NCBI GenBank assembly: GCA_964400735.1
Contig: CAYNVQ010000008.1
Span: 124,001-188,000, forward strand
Length of the DNA stretch: 64,000 bases
Source: CAYNVQ01 sp964400735
GTDB lineage: Bacteria > Acidobacteriota > Aminicenantia > Aminicenantales > Aminicenantaceae
Direction of reading: 5' to 3'
Under the pieces are notes generated by a model. That model was not told where the DNA came from, did not search any database, and worked only from the letters and a program-made list of their open reading frames with translations. A program made the translations under genes and the position numbers. Numbering within the stretch: position 1 is the stretch's first letter; each line of letters starts with the position of its first letter. Below are positions 8,441 through 16,014 of this stretch, piece after piece.

Positions 8441-9286
8441 CTATTTCAGAAAAATCTTGCTCAGGTTGGACCCGTGGATGGCAACATGGCAGACCGTGCA
8501 GTTTGTGGAGTATGAATCGAAACGACTGTGCCAGTCAGGGGCTACACCATGGCAACTGAAGCAAAGGTCGGCAACGCTCTGGTGAGTCAGCATGTGTCTG
8601 TTGGGAGAGCCGTGGACCTCGTGACAGGATGTGCATCCTTCGATCCTCGAGGCTCCGTGCTCGTGCAGGAAAGGGCCTCCTTTGTCTGTGTGGCAGGTCA
8701 GGCAGGCTTCCTGTTTAAAGCCTCCGAGCTGTCGCATCGTGGATGGCTCGTGAGGGTTGTGGCACGTCGAACATTCGAGAATTCCCTCCTGAAGCCTGTG
8801 TCTTTCATTGAGCTGGAACTGGGCGAATACGTCCTGATGGCATGTGGAACAATTTTTCAATGCGCTGGTTTTTAGAAGCGCTGGCCCGGTCTCTTCCGAG
8901 TGAATGGTGTGGCAGGAGGTGCAATCCAGGGAAGATTTGGCGTGCGGACTTGCAAAATAGCTTGCCATTGATTCTGAGTGACACATGAGGCATTTCTCAG
9001 ATTTTTCTGGTGAGGATTCTTCGGCACCAAAAGCAAAAATGTTCGGTCCGCCTCCTTCTTCCAGATGTTTTGCCGGGTTGTTGTGACAGGCAGTGCAGGT
9101 ATTTGCTGCATGGGGCCGGGAATGAAGGGCTTGGGCGAAATCGTCATGACATTCTGCACAGATTTCAGATGCTTTCGTTTCTTGAACATTCGCTGTTTTT
9201 GCCACCAGGAAGGAATAGAACAGGAAAGTGATCAGGAAAAAGACACCGACAGTGATCAGGGGATTGAACGCTTTGTTTTTTTTCAT
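8441..9286 (-). CDS. DmsE/MtrA-family decahaem c-type cytochrome
   Basis: 281 aa from the ATG at 9286, chosen because AAAGGAGAAGGAA stands directly before it; a longer in-frame start at 9349 has none. A hydrophobic N-terminus (about residues 9-30) acts as signal or anchor. Ten CXXCH motifs follow (CAECH, CTACH, CLMCH, CTSCH, CSTCH, CSTCH, CLTCH, CTSCH, CFSCH, CTVCH), with the regular spacing and the HGSPNRHMLTHQSVADLCFSC-type stretch of the DmsE/MtrA/PioA family. These proteins form a linear haem wire through an outer-membrane barrel. It is the first gene of the operon, followed by the barrel 10 bases later. Expected location: periplasm, inserted in the barrel. Electron donors could be the NapC-like or octahaem cytochromes nearby (inference). 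Confidence 0.9.
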   Translation of the reverse strand: MKKNKAFNPLITVGVFFLITFLFYSFLVAKTANVQETKASEICAECHDDFAQALHSRPHAANTCTACHNNPAKHLEEGGGPNIFAFGAEESSPEKSEKCLMCHSESMASYFASPHAKSSLDCTSCHTIHSEETGPALLKTSALKNCSTCHQDVFAQFQLNERHRLQEGILECSTCHNPHEPSTMRQLGGFKQEACLTCHTDKGGPFLHEHGASRIEGCTSCHEVHGSPNRHMLTHQSVADLCFSCHGVAPDWHSRFDSYSTNCTVCHVAIHGSNLSKIFLK

Positions 9287-9467
9287 TTCCTTCTCCTTTA
9301 CCTCGCTGTGAGGTAGGGAAATTTTTATGGGATTTTTATTCGGTTCCAAAAGAATCCCTCGGATCTTGTTTTGTCTTCTGTATGAAATTAAACATCAAAT
9401 TACTCATTAAAAAACCTGATTTTCTGGTCCCACAAACGTTTGCTAGAACCGTCAATATCGCTATTAT

Positions 9468-9521
9468 CTATATATTATATATAGGCTATAGATTCTATAT
9501 ATAAAATAGAACTTATGTCAA
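9468..9521 (-). promoter_or_regulatory. Predicted promoter and palindromic operator of the electron-conduit operon
   Basis: Read on the minus strand: TTGACA (9516-9521), a 16-base spacer and TATAGA (9494-9499). Immediately downstream, over the expected transcription start, is a perfect 17-base palindrome CTATATATTATATATAG (9468-9484) with 8-base arms. The adjacent Rrf2-family regulators are the obvious candidates to bind it. The 299-base gap 9287-9585 holds no other gene. Confidence 0.55.
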
Positions 9522-9585
9522 GATGTTTTTTTAAGTTTTTTCTGGATTCTGCGCAATAGGAGGTAACAAGGAATGAGCAGAAGGA

Positions 9586-10032
9586 TTATGTTCGTTTTTT
9601 TATTTTGGACTTCTTTTTCTCTGAGATAGCCACCAAGTCTTGGAGAGTCTTGCTTTCAAAGTAATTCTTCAATAGATCGCTGGCCTCTCTCCAGATTTCC
9701 TGCGTGGCGCATTCGGTGGCCCGGTCACAGTAGTCCTCATCTTCTAAACAATCGACCAAGGAACAAGACCCTTCTAGAACTTTGATGATCTCGCACAGAT
9801 TGATGTCCGAAGGATGCCTGGCCAGCGTATAGCCGCCTCCTGCTCCCCGCACGCTTTTGACAAGCTTGTTAATTTTTAAAGGGATGATGATCTGTTCCAA
9901 GTATCGGATAGAGAGGTTCTCTTCATCAGAGATATTTTTCAAAACGACAGCTTCCTTGCCTTTGGAGAAGTGAAGCGCCAGATTGAGCATCAGGCGTGTT
10001 CCGTACCTGCCTTTTGTTGAAAGTTTAATCAT
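9586..10032 (-). CDS. Rrf2-family Fe-S transcriptional regulator (copy 1)
   Basis: 148 aa. The N-terminal winged helix has the family hallmark beginning (MIKLSTKGRYGTRLMLNLA) and the recognition/wing portion RGAGGGYTLARHPSDI. The C-terminal loop carries four cysteines in GSC-VDC-DYC-TEC spacing (about residues 91-108), of the type that holds a 2Fe-2S cluster in IscR/NsrR relatives. AAGGAG precedes the ATG. It is a close paralogue of the protein at 10646-11086 and is transcribed towards the cytochrome operon. Likely role: sensing iron, NO or redox state and controlling the cytochrome genes downstream (inference). The family assignment is firm; the signal is unknown. Confidence 0.9.
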   Translation of the reverse strand: MIKLSTKGRYGTRLMLNLALHFSKGKEAVVLKNISDEENLSIRYLEQIIIPLKINKLVKSVRGAGGGYTLARHPSDINLCEIIKVLEGSCSLVDCLEDEDYCDRATECATQEIWREASDLLKNYFESKTLQDLVAISEKKKSKIKKRT

Positions 10033-10138
10033 CTATTACTCCTTGTTTTGGAGAACTAATCCTGTCTGTCAAAACCCGGATAAGAGTGCATAGATTAGAT
10101 TTAAGGAAATCATTTATCTGTGCATCTATATCGGAAAT

Positions 10139-10172
10139 ATAAATCTTATACGAATTATAGATTTATTGTCAA
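10139..10172 (-). promoter_or_regulatory. Predicted promoter with inverted-repeat operator for Rrf2 copy 1
   Basis: On the minus strand TTGACA (10167-10172), a 16-base spacer and TATAAG (10145-10150). A perfect 8-base inverted repeat, ATAAATCT (10139-10146) and AGATTTAT (10159-10166), spans the spacer and touches the -10 box. This is a placement typical of autorepression. Confidence 0.55.
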
Positions 10173-10204
10173 GCAGGACAAGAGCAAAGGAAGCATCTTC
10201 ATCT

Positions 10205-10527
10205 CCTTGACAAAGAAACGTTCATGCAAGCAGGTTCCTTCCCGTTGCTTTTCCCCGTCGATTTCTTGGAGGGGCATGGTACTATTTGCCTGCCAACAGA
10301 GTCTGCTTTCACCCTCGCGATTCTTACTATCTCCTCATTTCGGGCTTTGCCCCTCTGTCAAAAGACATACCTCCTTGGTCCCTCTGAATGATTTGTTATC
10401 CGAATCAATCAGAATCAGCATTCCTCGGCTCGCTCTCTTCAACCTGCAAGTGAAGCTTGCTTTCCATGCCGATCTTCTTGAATGGCTTCCTAACCATTAA
10501 AAAAGATCCACCACGGAAATGGTAAGG
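10205..10527. repeat. Degenerate copy of a dispersed intergenic repeat (partner at 49965-50133)
   Basis: The segment 10421-10496 matches 50019-50096 at about 90% over its first 49 bases (from TTCCTCGGCTCGCTCTC through AAGCTTGCTTTCCATGCC), and both blocks end in GGCTTCCTAACCA. The left end, TTGACAAAGAAAC at 10206, corresponds to GTGACAAAGAAAC in the other copy. Here about 170 extra bases (roughly 10250-10420) separate the conserved left end from the main block, and the terminal inverted repeat is eroded. No convincing gene is present in 10033-10645; the open frame across it is the repeat itself. Confidence 0.65.
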
Positions 10528-10645
10528 CTTATGAGAGCGAAGGGGAATCGAGAGAGGGGCGATCCCGATGATAGGGAAAGGTATCCTGAACAAAAAGCGT
10601 CGTATCCGAGATCCTCAGTTCAGGCAACTTTTTGCTTATTCTCAG

Positions 10646-11086
10646 CTATTTATGCTGGACTTTAATTTTTTTGTTGGATAGAACGAGAATATCTTGGAGC
10701 GTTGTCTTATCGAAATAATCCTTCAATAGATAGCTGGCCTTTTTCCAGATTTCATAAGCCGCGCATTCGTCGATCTTATCACAGTAGTCTTTATCATCCA
10801 CACATTCGACCAAACAACATGCCCCTTCCAGAGCGTGGAGGATTTCGCTCAGTTTGATCTCTGAGGGATGCTTGGCCAGAATATATCCTCCGCCAGCGCC
10901 TCGGATGCTCTTTACGAGTCGGCCAATTTTAAGAGGGATGATGATCTGCTCGAGGTAGCGGATTGAGATATCTTCTTCGTCAGAGACATTTTTTAGTATG
11001 ATGGATTCCCTCCCGTTCTGGTAATGTTGGGCGAGGTTGAGCATAAGCCGAGTTCCATATCTTCCTTTGGTGGAAAGTCTTATCAT
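10646..11086 (-). CDS. Rrf2-family Fe-S transcriptional regulator (copy 2)
   Basis: 146 aa from the ATG at 11086, chosen because GAGGAG lies 6 bases upstream and because the protein then begins MIRLSTKGRYGTRLMLNLA like its paralogue. The upstream in-frame extension is AT-rich promoter DNA. The winged helix and the wing RGAGGGYILAKHPSEI are conserved. Four cysteines fall in C-C-VEC-DYC-EC order (GACCLVEC, DYCDKIDEC), giving one extra adjacent Cys compared with copy 1. The two copies are separated by a repeat-bearing 613-base gap, so they are independent units rather than an operon. Probably arose by duplication and may divide regulation of the cytochrome island. Confidence 0.88.
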   Translation of the reverse strand: MIRLSTKGRYGTRLMLNLAQHYQNGRESIILKNVSDEEDISIRYLEQIIIPLKIGRLVKSIRGAGGGYILAKHPSEIKLSEILHALEGACCLVECVDDKDYCDKIDECAAYEIWKKASYLLKDYFDKTTLQDILVLSNKKIKVQHK

Positions 11087-11132
11087 GGATGACTCCTCGT
11101 TTTGTAAATTACTTAATATAAAATAGATATAA

Positions 11133-11161
11133 ATAATATATAAAATAACTTTTTTTTTCAA
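11133..11161 (-). promoter_or_regulatory. Predicted promoter of Rrf2 copy 2
   Basis: Minus strand TTGAAA (11156-11161), a 17-base spacer and TATTAT (11133-11138) in a very AT-rich stretch about 50 bases before the chosen ATG. AT-rich dyads such as TATATTATTTATA lie across the -10 and could serve as an Rrf2 site. Confidence 0.4.
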
Positions 11162-11179
11162 CTCAAATTGATAAGAATT

Positions 11180-11848
11180 CTAAGATATTTTGTTCGATTC
11201 CCTTGTTCCGAAGATTTTGGTCCCGATCCTGACGATGTTGGCGCCCTCTTCGACAGCCACATGGTAGGTATTTGTCATTCCCATCGAAAGATAGCTCATA
11301 TCCACTCTTGGAATATCCATCCCTTTTAATCTCTCGAAGATTTTTTTTGTCGCGGTAAAGTAAGGACGTGCATTTTCCGGATCCCCAGAAGCTGGCCCCA
11401 TGGTCATCAAACCCAGTATTTTGATGTGTTGGAATGCAGAGGCTTCTTGGATGAAGGTTTCGGCCTCCTCGGGCATCACCCCATATTTTTGCTTTTCCCT
11501 GCCGCTGTTGATTTCGACTAATACGGGCATTATTTTTCCAGCTTTTTCGCATCGACTGTCGATTTCTGCCGCAAGGTCAAGTGAATCGAGGGTTTCAATC
11601 ATATCAAAAAGGTGTATGGCCTTCTTCACTTTGTTTCTCTGGAGGTGACCGATTAAATGCCATTTTACCCTGCGGCCAACGAGTTTGATGGCTCTTTCGG
11701 CTTCTTGAACGTAATTTTCTCCGATGATCTTCACTCCTGCCTTAGCCGCCCGCAAAATTTCTTCGGGGCTCCGAGTTTTAGCCGCAGCGACGAGCTCCAC
11801 TCCTTCTGGAAGCTCTTTGAGTATCTTCCTTACATGCTCTTCGATCAT
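11180..11848 (-). CDS. yggS: YggS/PLPBP-family pyridoxal phosphate homeostasis protein
   Basis: 222 aa, the usual family length (about 220-235). An alanine-racemase-like single barrel: the PLP lysine in VAAAKTR (about residue 24), IGENYVQE, the WHLIGHLQRNK signature, VEINSGREKQKYGV, GLMTMGP, and SMGMTNTYHVAVEEGANIVRIGT at the phosphate-binding end. The family buffers PLP and has no demonstrated enzymatic reaction. It ends 18 bases before the -35 of Rrf2 copy 2 and is divergent from the thiolase-like gene at 12054. Nothing unusual. Confidence 0.92.
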   Translation of the reverse strand: MIEEHVRKILKELPEGVELVAAAKTRSPEEILRAAKAGVKIIGENYVQEAERAIKLVGRRVKWHLIGHLQRNKVKKAIHLFDMIETLDSLDLAAEIDSRCEKAGKIMPVLVEINSGREKQKYGVMPEEAETFIQEASAFQHIKILGLMTMGPASGDPENARPYFTATKKIFERLKGMDIPRVDMSYLSMGMTNTYHVAVEEGANIVRIGTKIFGTRESNKIS

Positions 11849-12053
11849 GGAGACTTCTTTCTTCCGTAATATTCTATATTCTTTCCCTACCGAAATTTCA
11901 AGCCGAAGGGATGAGAATTTCCGGGCTTGCCGTTTGCACCAAAGACACCTTACAAGATCCTAACTGGATATTTTTTTCTTTTATTATTGGGCGAAGAATA
12001 ATAAAATTAAAGGTTCATTTTATTTCAAACCTGGTTGCGGAGATCTCAATCGA

Positions 12054-13568
12054 ATGAGGGATGTTTTTATAGCAGGGGTAAGTTTGACTCCCTTCGGCAA
12101 GGATTTCCGGCCTATAGGGGTTATGCTGGCCGATGCCTGCCGGAGGGCTCTTCAAGATTCCACGTCTTTCACTTCTGATCTGGTTCCAGATTGCCTGGTT
12201 ATCGGCAGTATGGACCCCATTGGATTCGCCCGTCAGACAGGATTGGATTCATTGGTAGGTATGGAGCTGGGTTTATCCAAAGATACGGAAATTTACCATG
12301 TGGAGCTGGGATCGGCAACCGGGGCAGCCGCAGTTGAACTGGGGAAGAGACTGGTCTCTTCGGGGCTTAAGGTGCTCGTTTGTTTCGGCGAAAAGATGAA
12401 AGGCAAGCTTTCAAATGAGGAGATCCCTTCTCAAATTTCGACAGTGATTGCTGAAGAGGAAAGAGAGAGAGGCCTGGGTGAAATGCCGGCTGTGGCTGCA
12501 CTGGCTTCCTATGAATATATGGATGCTTACAAAATTTCTGATAAGGAATTCACGAAGATCTGCTTTAAGATGAGCGTGCAAAGCTTGGAATATGGGGCTT
12601 TGAATGAATTTGCCTATTTTCGACAACCGATTTCTTGGGAAGATTACAGAAATCCGGAAATCAACAGGATCATTGCAAAGCCCTTGACAAAATTCGACTG
12701 CAGCGGTTCCTATAACGGAGCTGGAGCTGCTTATTTGATTCCCCAGGAAACAAATATAAAACTAACGAGTGTCAAGTCCGCTTTTGATAATATCAAAATC
12801 GCAGAACGGAGGACATTGATCTCCTTGGAGTCTGCCGTGATAGCCGGAAATAAAGCCTACCAAGAAGCCGGATTGAACCCTGAAGAGATCGATCTTTGCG
12901 AACTCCATGATGCCTTTAAATCCGTGCCCTGGATCGCGGCCGAAGACCTGGGATTCGCTGAAAGAGGCCAGGGATATACGTTTGCCGTGGAAGAGAGGAA
13001 CAGGAATAACAAAAGGGTTTATGTGAATCGTTCCGGCGGATTTCTTGCCCGGACCCATCCGCTGGGTGCTTCCGGTGGAGCCCAGATGGTCGAACTGGTA
13101 CGGCAGATGCGGGGAAACGGCCAGTATAGGAGAATGTTCGGGGAAGATCTGAAGAATTTGAATTACGGGCTTTGGTTCAATATGAGTGGATTCGGGAATA
13201 CCTCCGTCGTTGGAATCATCGAAAGGACGAAGCCCTCTCGCCCGCGGATTGGTTTCAAAAAAGAAAAAATGCCGCAGCCCATAGCCGATCGATCATTTTT
13301 AAGAAAAACGCCTAGAAAGGACAGGGTCATTGCCGCGACTCAATACACACACTCAGATGAGCGTGAAGTTAATGTGGCCATCATCCAGACCAAGGAAGGA
13401 GATTTTCGAATCGGATTGGCCAAGGATCCTCAGGGGGTGAAAAAAGGAAAATACATCAAATGGATAAAGCCAGAAGAAGGACCTTATTTCATCAAGGAGG
13501 GATACATCAAAGGGAGATTGTCCGACCTGATGCGCATTTTCCGAAAGACAAAAAAGGGAGAAGATTGA
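12054..13568 (+). CDS. Thiolase-fold protein lacking the nucleophilic Cys, with a C-terminal extension
   Basis: 504 aa. Residues 1-390 follow the SCP-x/archaeal-type thiolase fold: start MRDVFIAGVSLTPFGK, HVELGSATGAAA (the active-site region), ELHDAF, and GGFLARTHPLGASGG with the catalytic His. At residue 87 a Ser replaces the acylated Cys (family: VE-x-x-C-A-S-G), and the C-terminal stretch NMSGFGN also has no Cys, so a normal Claisen/thiolytic mechanism is unlikely. Residues about 400-504 form a basic extra domain that I do not recognise; it could be an OB-fold (DUF35-like) without a zinc ribbon. The gene precedes the acetyl-CoA thiolase operon by 200 bases. Possible roles: acyl-CoA binding scaffold, or a partner of another thiolase. 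Ribosome site is weak (GGAG about 14 bases upstream). Confidence 0.75.
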   Translation: MRDVFIAGVSLTPFGKDFRPIGVMLADACRRALQDSTSFTSDLVPDCLVIGSMDPIGFARQTGLDSLVGMELGLSKDTEIYHVELGSATGAAAVELGKRLVSSGLKVLVCFGEKMKGKLSNEEIPSQISTVIAEEERERGLGEMPAVAALASYEYMDAYKISDKEFTKICFKMSVQSLEYGALNEFAYFRQPISWEDYRNPEINRIIAKPLTKFDCSGSYNGAGAAYLIPQETNIKLTSVKSAFDNIKIAERRTLISLESAVIAGNKAYQEAGLNPEEIDLCELHDAFKSVPWIAAEDLGFAERGQGYTFAVEERNRNNKRVYVNRSGGFLARTHPLGASGGAQMVELVRQMRGNGQYRRMFGEDLKNLNYGLWFNMSGFGNTSVVGIIERTKPSRPRIGFKKEKMPQPIADRSFLRKTPRKDRVIAATQYTHSDEREVNVAIIQTKEGDFRIGLAKDPQGVKKGKYIKWIKPEEGPYFIKEGYIKGRLSDLMRIFRKTKKGED

Positions 13569-13683
13569 TCCATCCCCATTTTCCATCCTTGTCCGATCCC
13601 TTCCGCTCTCACCCAAGCTTTGCCTTAACGAACTGCCCATAATCCATTCCGGTTAGAGGATCTTTGGTAAATTTGATTTTTCA

Positions 13684-13713
13684 TTGACACCCCTTAAGAG
13701 GGGTCAATATAAT
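13684..13713 (+). promoter_or_regulatory. Consensus sigma70 promoter with built-in hairpin operator
   Basis: TTGACA (13684-13689), an 18-base spacer and TATAAT (13708-13713), both boxes perfect consensus, 54 bases before the thiolase ATG. The spacer carries CCCCT-TAAG-AGGGG flanked by TTGAC and TCAA, giving an interrupted dyad that fills the whole space between the boxes. That is a position for a repressor sensing acyl-CoA (inference). Confidence 0.7.
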
Positions 13714-13767
13714 AGAACGGCTATTCTGGATGATCGATTTAAATTTTTTTGAACAAGGAGGAATTCC

Positions 13768-14952
13768 ATGACGGATATCGTTATCGCCGGTGCTAACCGA
13801 ACGGCTGGAGGAAGGTTTGGCGGCTCTTTTATGAAGGTTTCGGCGGTGGAATTGGGTGCACTGGTCTTGAAAGAGGCAGTAAAACGAGCAGGTGTCGATC
13901 CGGATCAAGTCGACGAAGTGGTGTTCGGCACGGGATGGCAGGCGGGTCTTGGTCCCAATATCGGGCGTCTGGCCACCGTTGAAAGCGGACTACCGGTGGA
14001 GGTCCCATCCTTTACGGTGAACAAACGCTGTGGTTCTTCTTTGAGGGCGGTTTCCTTGGCCGTTCAGATGATCAAAGCCGGAGATACAGAGTTGGTTTTG
14101 GTCGGAGGATCCGAAAACAGCTCTCAAGTTCCCTATATTGCGGAAGGTGCAAGATGGGGAAACCGCATGGGAGATGGGAAGCTGGTCGATGTTCTGCACA
14201 AGGATGGCTTCATGTGCCCGTTGGCCGGTCATCTGATGGGCATGACAGCCGAGACCTTGGTGGAAAAATACCAGATCAGCCGCGATGAGCAGGACCGGTT
14301 TGCTGTCGAGAGCCAAAATAAGGCCGTGGCAGCTATGAAGGATGGGATGTTCAAGGACGAAATTCTTCCTGTCGAAGTGCCGGTAGGAAAAGGGAAAACG
14401 GAGATTTTCGAGAAGGAAGAAATCCCCAGGGAGGGTGTTACAGTCGAAAAGATTGGCAAGCTTCCTCCTGTTTTCAAAAAAGATGGCACGGTGACGGCGG
14501 CCAACAGTTGTGCCCTTTGTGATGCTGCATCTGCTCTGGTGGTCTTGACCAAAGAGAAAGCGGATGAATTGGGTGTCCAACCTATGGCCAAGATTGTTTC
14601 CTATGCCCACGCCGGGGTTGATCCCAAAATCATGGGAATCGGTCCGGTGCCCGCAGTGAAAAAAGCATTGCAGAGAGCCGGGCTTGAACTGGAAAATATT
14701 GACATCATAGAGCTCAATGAGGCATTCGCCGCCCAGATTTTGGCGGTCGAGCGGGAGCTCAAATGGGACCGTTCCAGGGTGAATGTCCATGGGGGAGCTA
14801 TTGCCCTCGGCCATCCAGTTGGAGCGACCGGTGTAAAAATTTTGACCACATTGCTCTACGCCCTCAAAAACAGGGATAGAACCCTAGGATTGGTGAGCCT
14901 GTGCATCGGAGGTGGCCAAGGGGTGTCCATCATCGTGGAGAGATTGAAATAG
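13768..14952 (+). CDS. atoB: Acetyl-CoA C-acetyltransferase (thiolase)
   Basis: 394 aa, the standard biosynthetic/degradative thiolase II length. The acylated nucleophile is Cys88 in VNKRCGSS; the catalytic His is in GGAIALGHPVGATG (about residue 350) and the second Cys in CIGGGQG (about residue 380). It condenses two acetyl-CoA or, here more likely, thiolyses acetoacetyl-CoA to two acetyl-CoA. A strong ribosome site (AAGGAGGAATTCC) precedes the ATG. It leads a plus-strand run with 3-hydroxybutyryl-CoA dehydrogenase, a glutaryl-CoA-dehydrogenase-like enzyme and a crotonase, spaced 80-205 bases apart. Together these are the full path from glutaryl-CoA or crotonyl-CoA to acetyl-CoA. Confidence 0.92.
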   Translation: MTDIVIAGANRTAGGRFGGSFMKVSAVELGALVLKEAVKRAGVDPDQVDEVVFGTGWQAGLGPNIGRLATVESGLPVEVPSFTVNKRCGSSLRAVSLAVQMIKAGDTELVLVGGSENSSQVPYIAEGARWGNRMGDGKLVDVLHKDGFMCPLAGHLMGMTAETLVEKYQISRDEQDRFAVESQNKAVAAMKDGMFKDEILPVEVPVGKGKTEIFEKEEIPREGVTVEKIGKLPPVFKKDGTVTAANSCALCDAASALVVLTKEKADELGVQPMAKIVSYAHAGVDPKIMGIGPVPAVKKALQRAGLELENIDIIELNEAFAAQILAVERELKWDRSRVNVHGGAIALGHPVGATGVKILTTLLYALKNRDRTLGLVSLCIGGGQGVSIIVERLK

Positions 14953-15034
14953 TTTGTCCCACGGCATTAGGGGTTTTATCTCTAAAATCATGATATGTTG
15001 TGGCTCGAAAAATAAAATTTAAGGAGGAATCGTC

Positions 15035-15886
15035 ATGGATATTAAAAAACCCTTTGTTGTCGGCGCAGGAATCATGGGCGCGGGAATCGGGCAGCTTTGC
15101 GCGCAGAAGGGGTACCCGATAACTGTTGTGGATGTTTCGGATGAAATTATTGGGAAAGCAAAGGAGAAGGTTACCCGAGGGCTCCAAAAAAGGGTAGAAA
15201 AGGGGAAAATCAGTCAGGAAGAAATGAATAGAGTCCTTTCTCTTATCGATTGGCAAACGGACCTAGATTTAGCCGGGGATAGCGATTTCATTATCGAGGC
15301 CATCTCGGAAAATCTAGCTTTGAAAAAGGAGATATTCCAGAAATTGGACTCTCTTTGTTCACCAGAGGCAATATTGGCCACAAATACAACAGCCCTTTCT
15401 GTGAGCGAGATCGCTTCGGCCACTGGTCGGCCGGATAAAGTCATCGGCATGCATTTTTTCAATCCGGCCGTGGTCATGAAATTGGTCGAAATCATTCGGG
15501 GGGAAAATACATCGGATGAAACCGTGGAAGCGGCGCGTGGATTTGCTGAGAGACTGGGCAAAGTGCCGGTCATCACTTTCAAGGAAGCCCCGGCGGGAAT
15601 CGTGAGCCGGGTGTTGGCTGGTCTGCTCAATGAGGCAGCCGTCGTGTACGCCGATGGCATAGCCTCAGCAGAGGATATCGATGAAGCCATGAAACTGGGA
15701 GCCGGCCTTCCGATGGGCCCCTTGGCTTTGATCGACATGATCGGGCTGGATATTCATCTTGCCAAAATGGAGACTCTTTATGCGAAGCTGAAAGACGAGC
15801 GATACAGGCCGCCGACTGTCATCAGAAAGATGGTCAACGAGGGGAAGCTCGGGAAAAAATCAGGAGAAGGATTTTACAAGTACTGA
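15035..15886 (+). CDS. hbd: 3-Hydroxybutyryl-CoA dehydrogenase
   Basis: 283 aa, the usual length of the short monofunctional enzyme. N-terminal NAD-binding motif GAGIMGAGIG (residues about 10-19), catalytic His in GMHFFNPA, and the C-terminal helical domain with GLPMGPLALIDMIGLD. It interconverts 3-hydroxybutyryl-CoA and acetoacetyl-CoA. TAAGGAGGAATCGTC precedes the ATG. Sits between thiolase and acyl-CoA dehydrogenase in the beta-oxidation run, 82 bases after the former. No anomaly. Confidence 0.94.
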   Translation: MDIKKPFVVGAGIMGAGIGQLCAQKGYPITVVDVSDEIIGKAKEKVTRGLQKRVEKGKISQEEMNRVLSLIDWQTDLDLAGDSDFIIEAISENLALKKEIFQKLDSLCSPEAILATNTTALSVSEIASATGRPDKVIGMHFFNPAVVMKLVEIIRGENTSDETVEAARGFAERLGKVPVITFKEAPAGIVSRVLAGLLNEAAVVYADGIASAEDIDEAMKLGAGLPMGPLALIDMIGLDIHLAKMETLYAKLKDERYRPPTVIRKMVNEGKLGKKSGEGFYKY

Positions 15887-16014
15887 CTGCCGGTCCGATA
15901 ACCCTGATGGAGGTCTCGGGGATTTAACCTGGATGACGCGTTTCGGGGAAAACGGAAACACGGATGAATTGGCAAGTAAGAAGAAAAAGAAAAAGGAAAG
16001 AAAAGGAGTGAGCC

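Noticed and set aside
10120..10500. A 126-aa open frame on the plus strand
   Set aside because: It runs across a promoter and the dispersed repeat, has no ribosome site and no protein-like composition.
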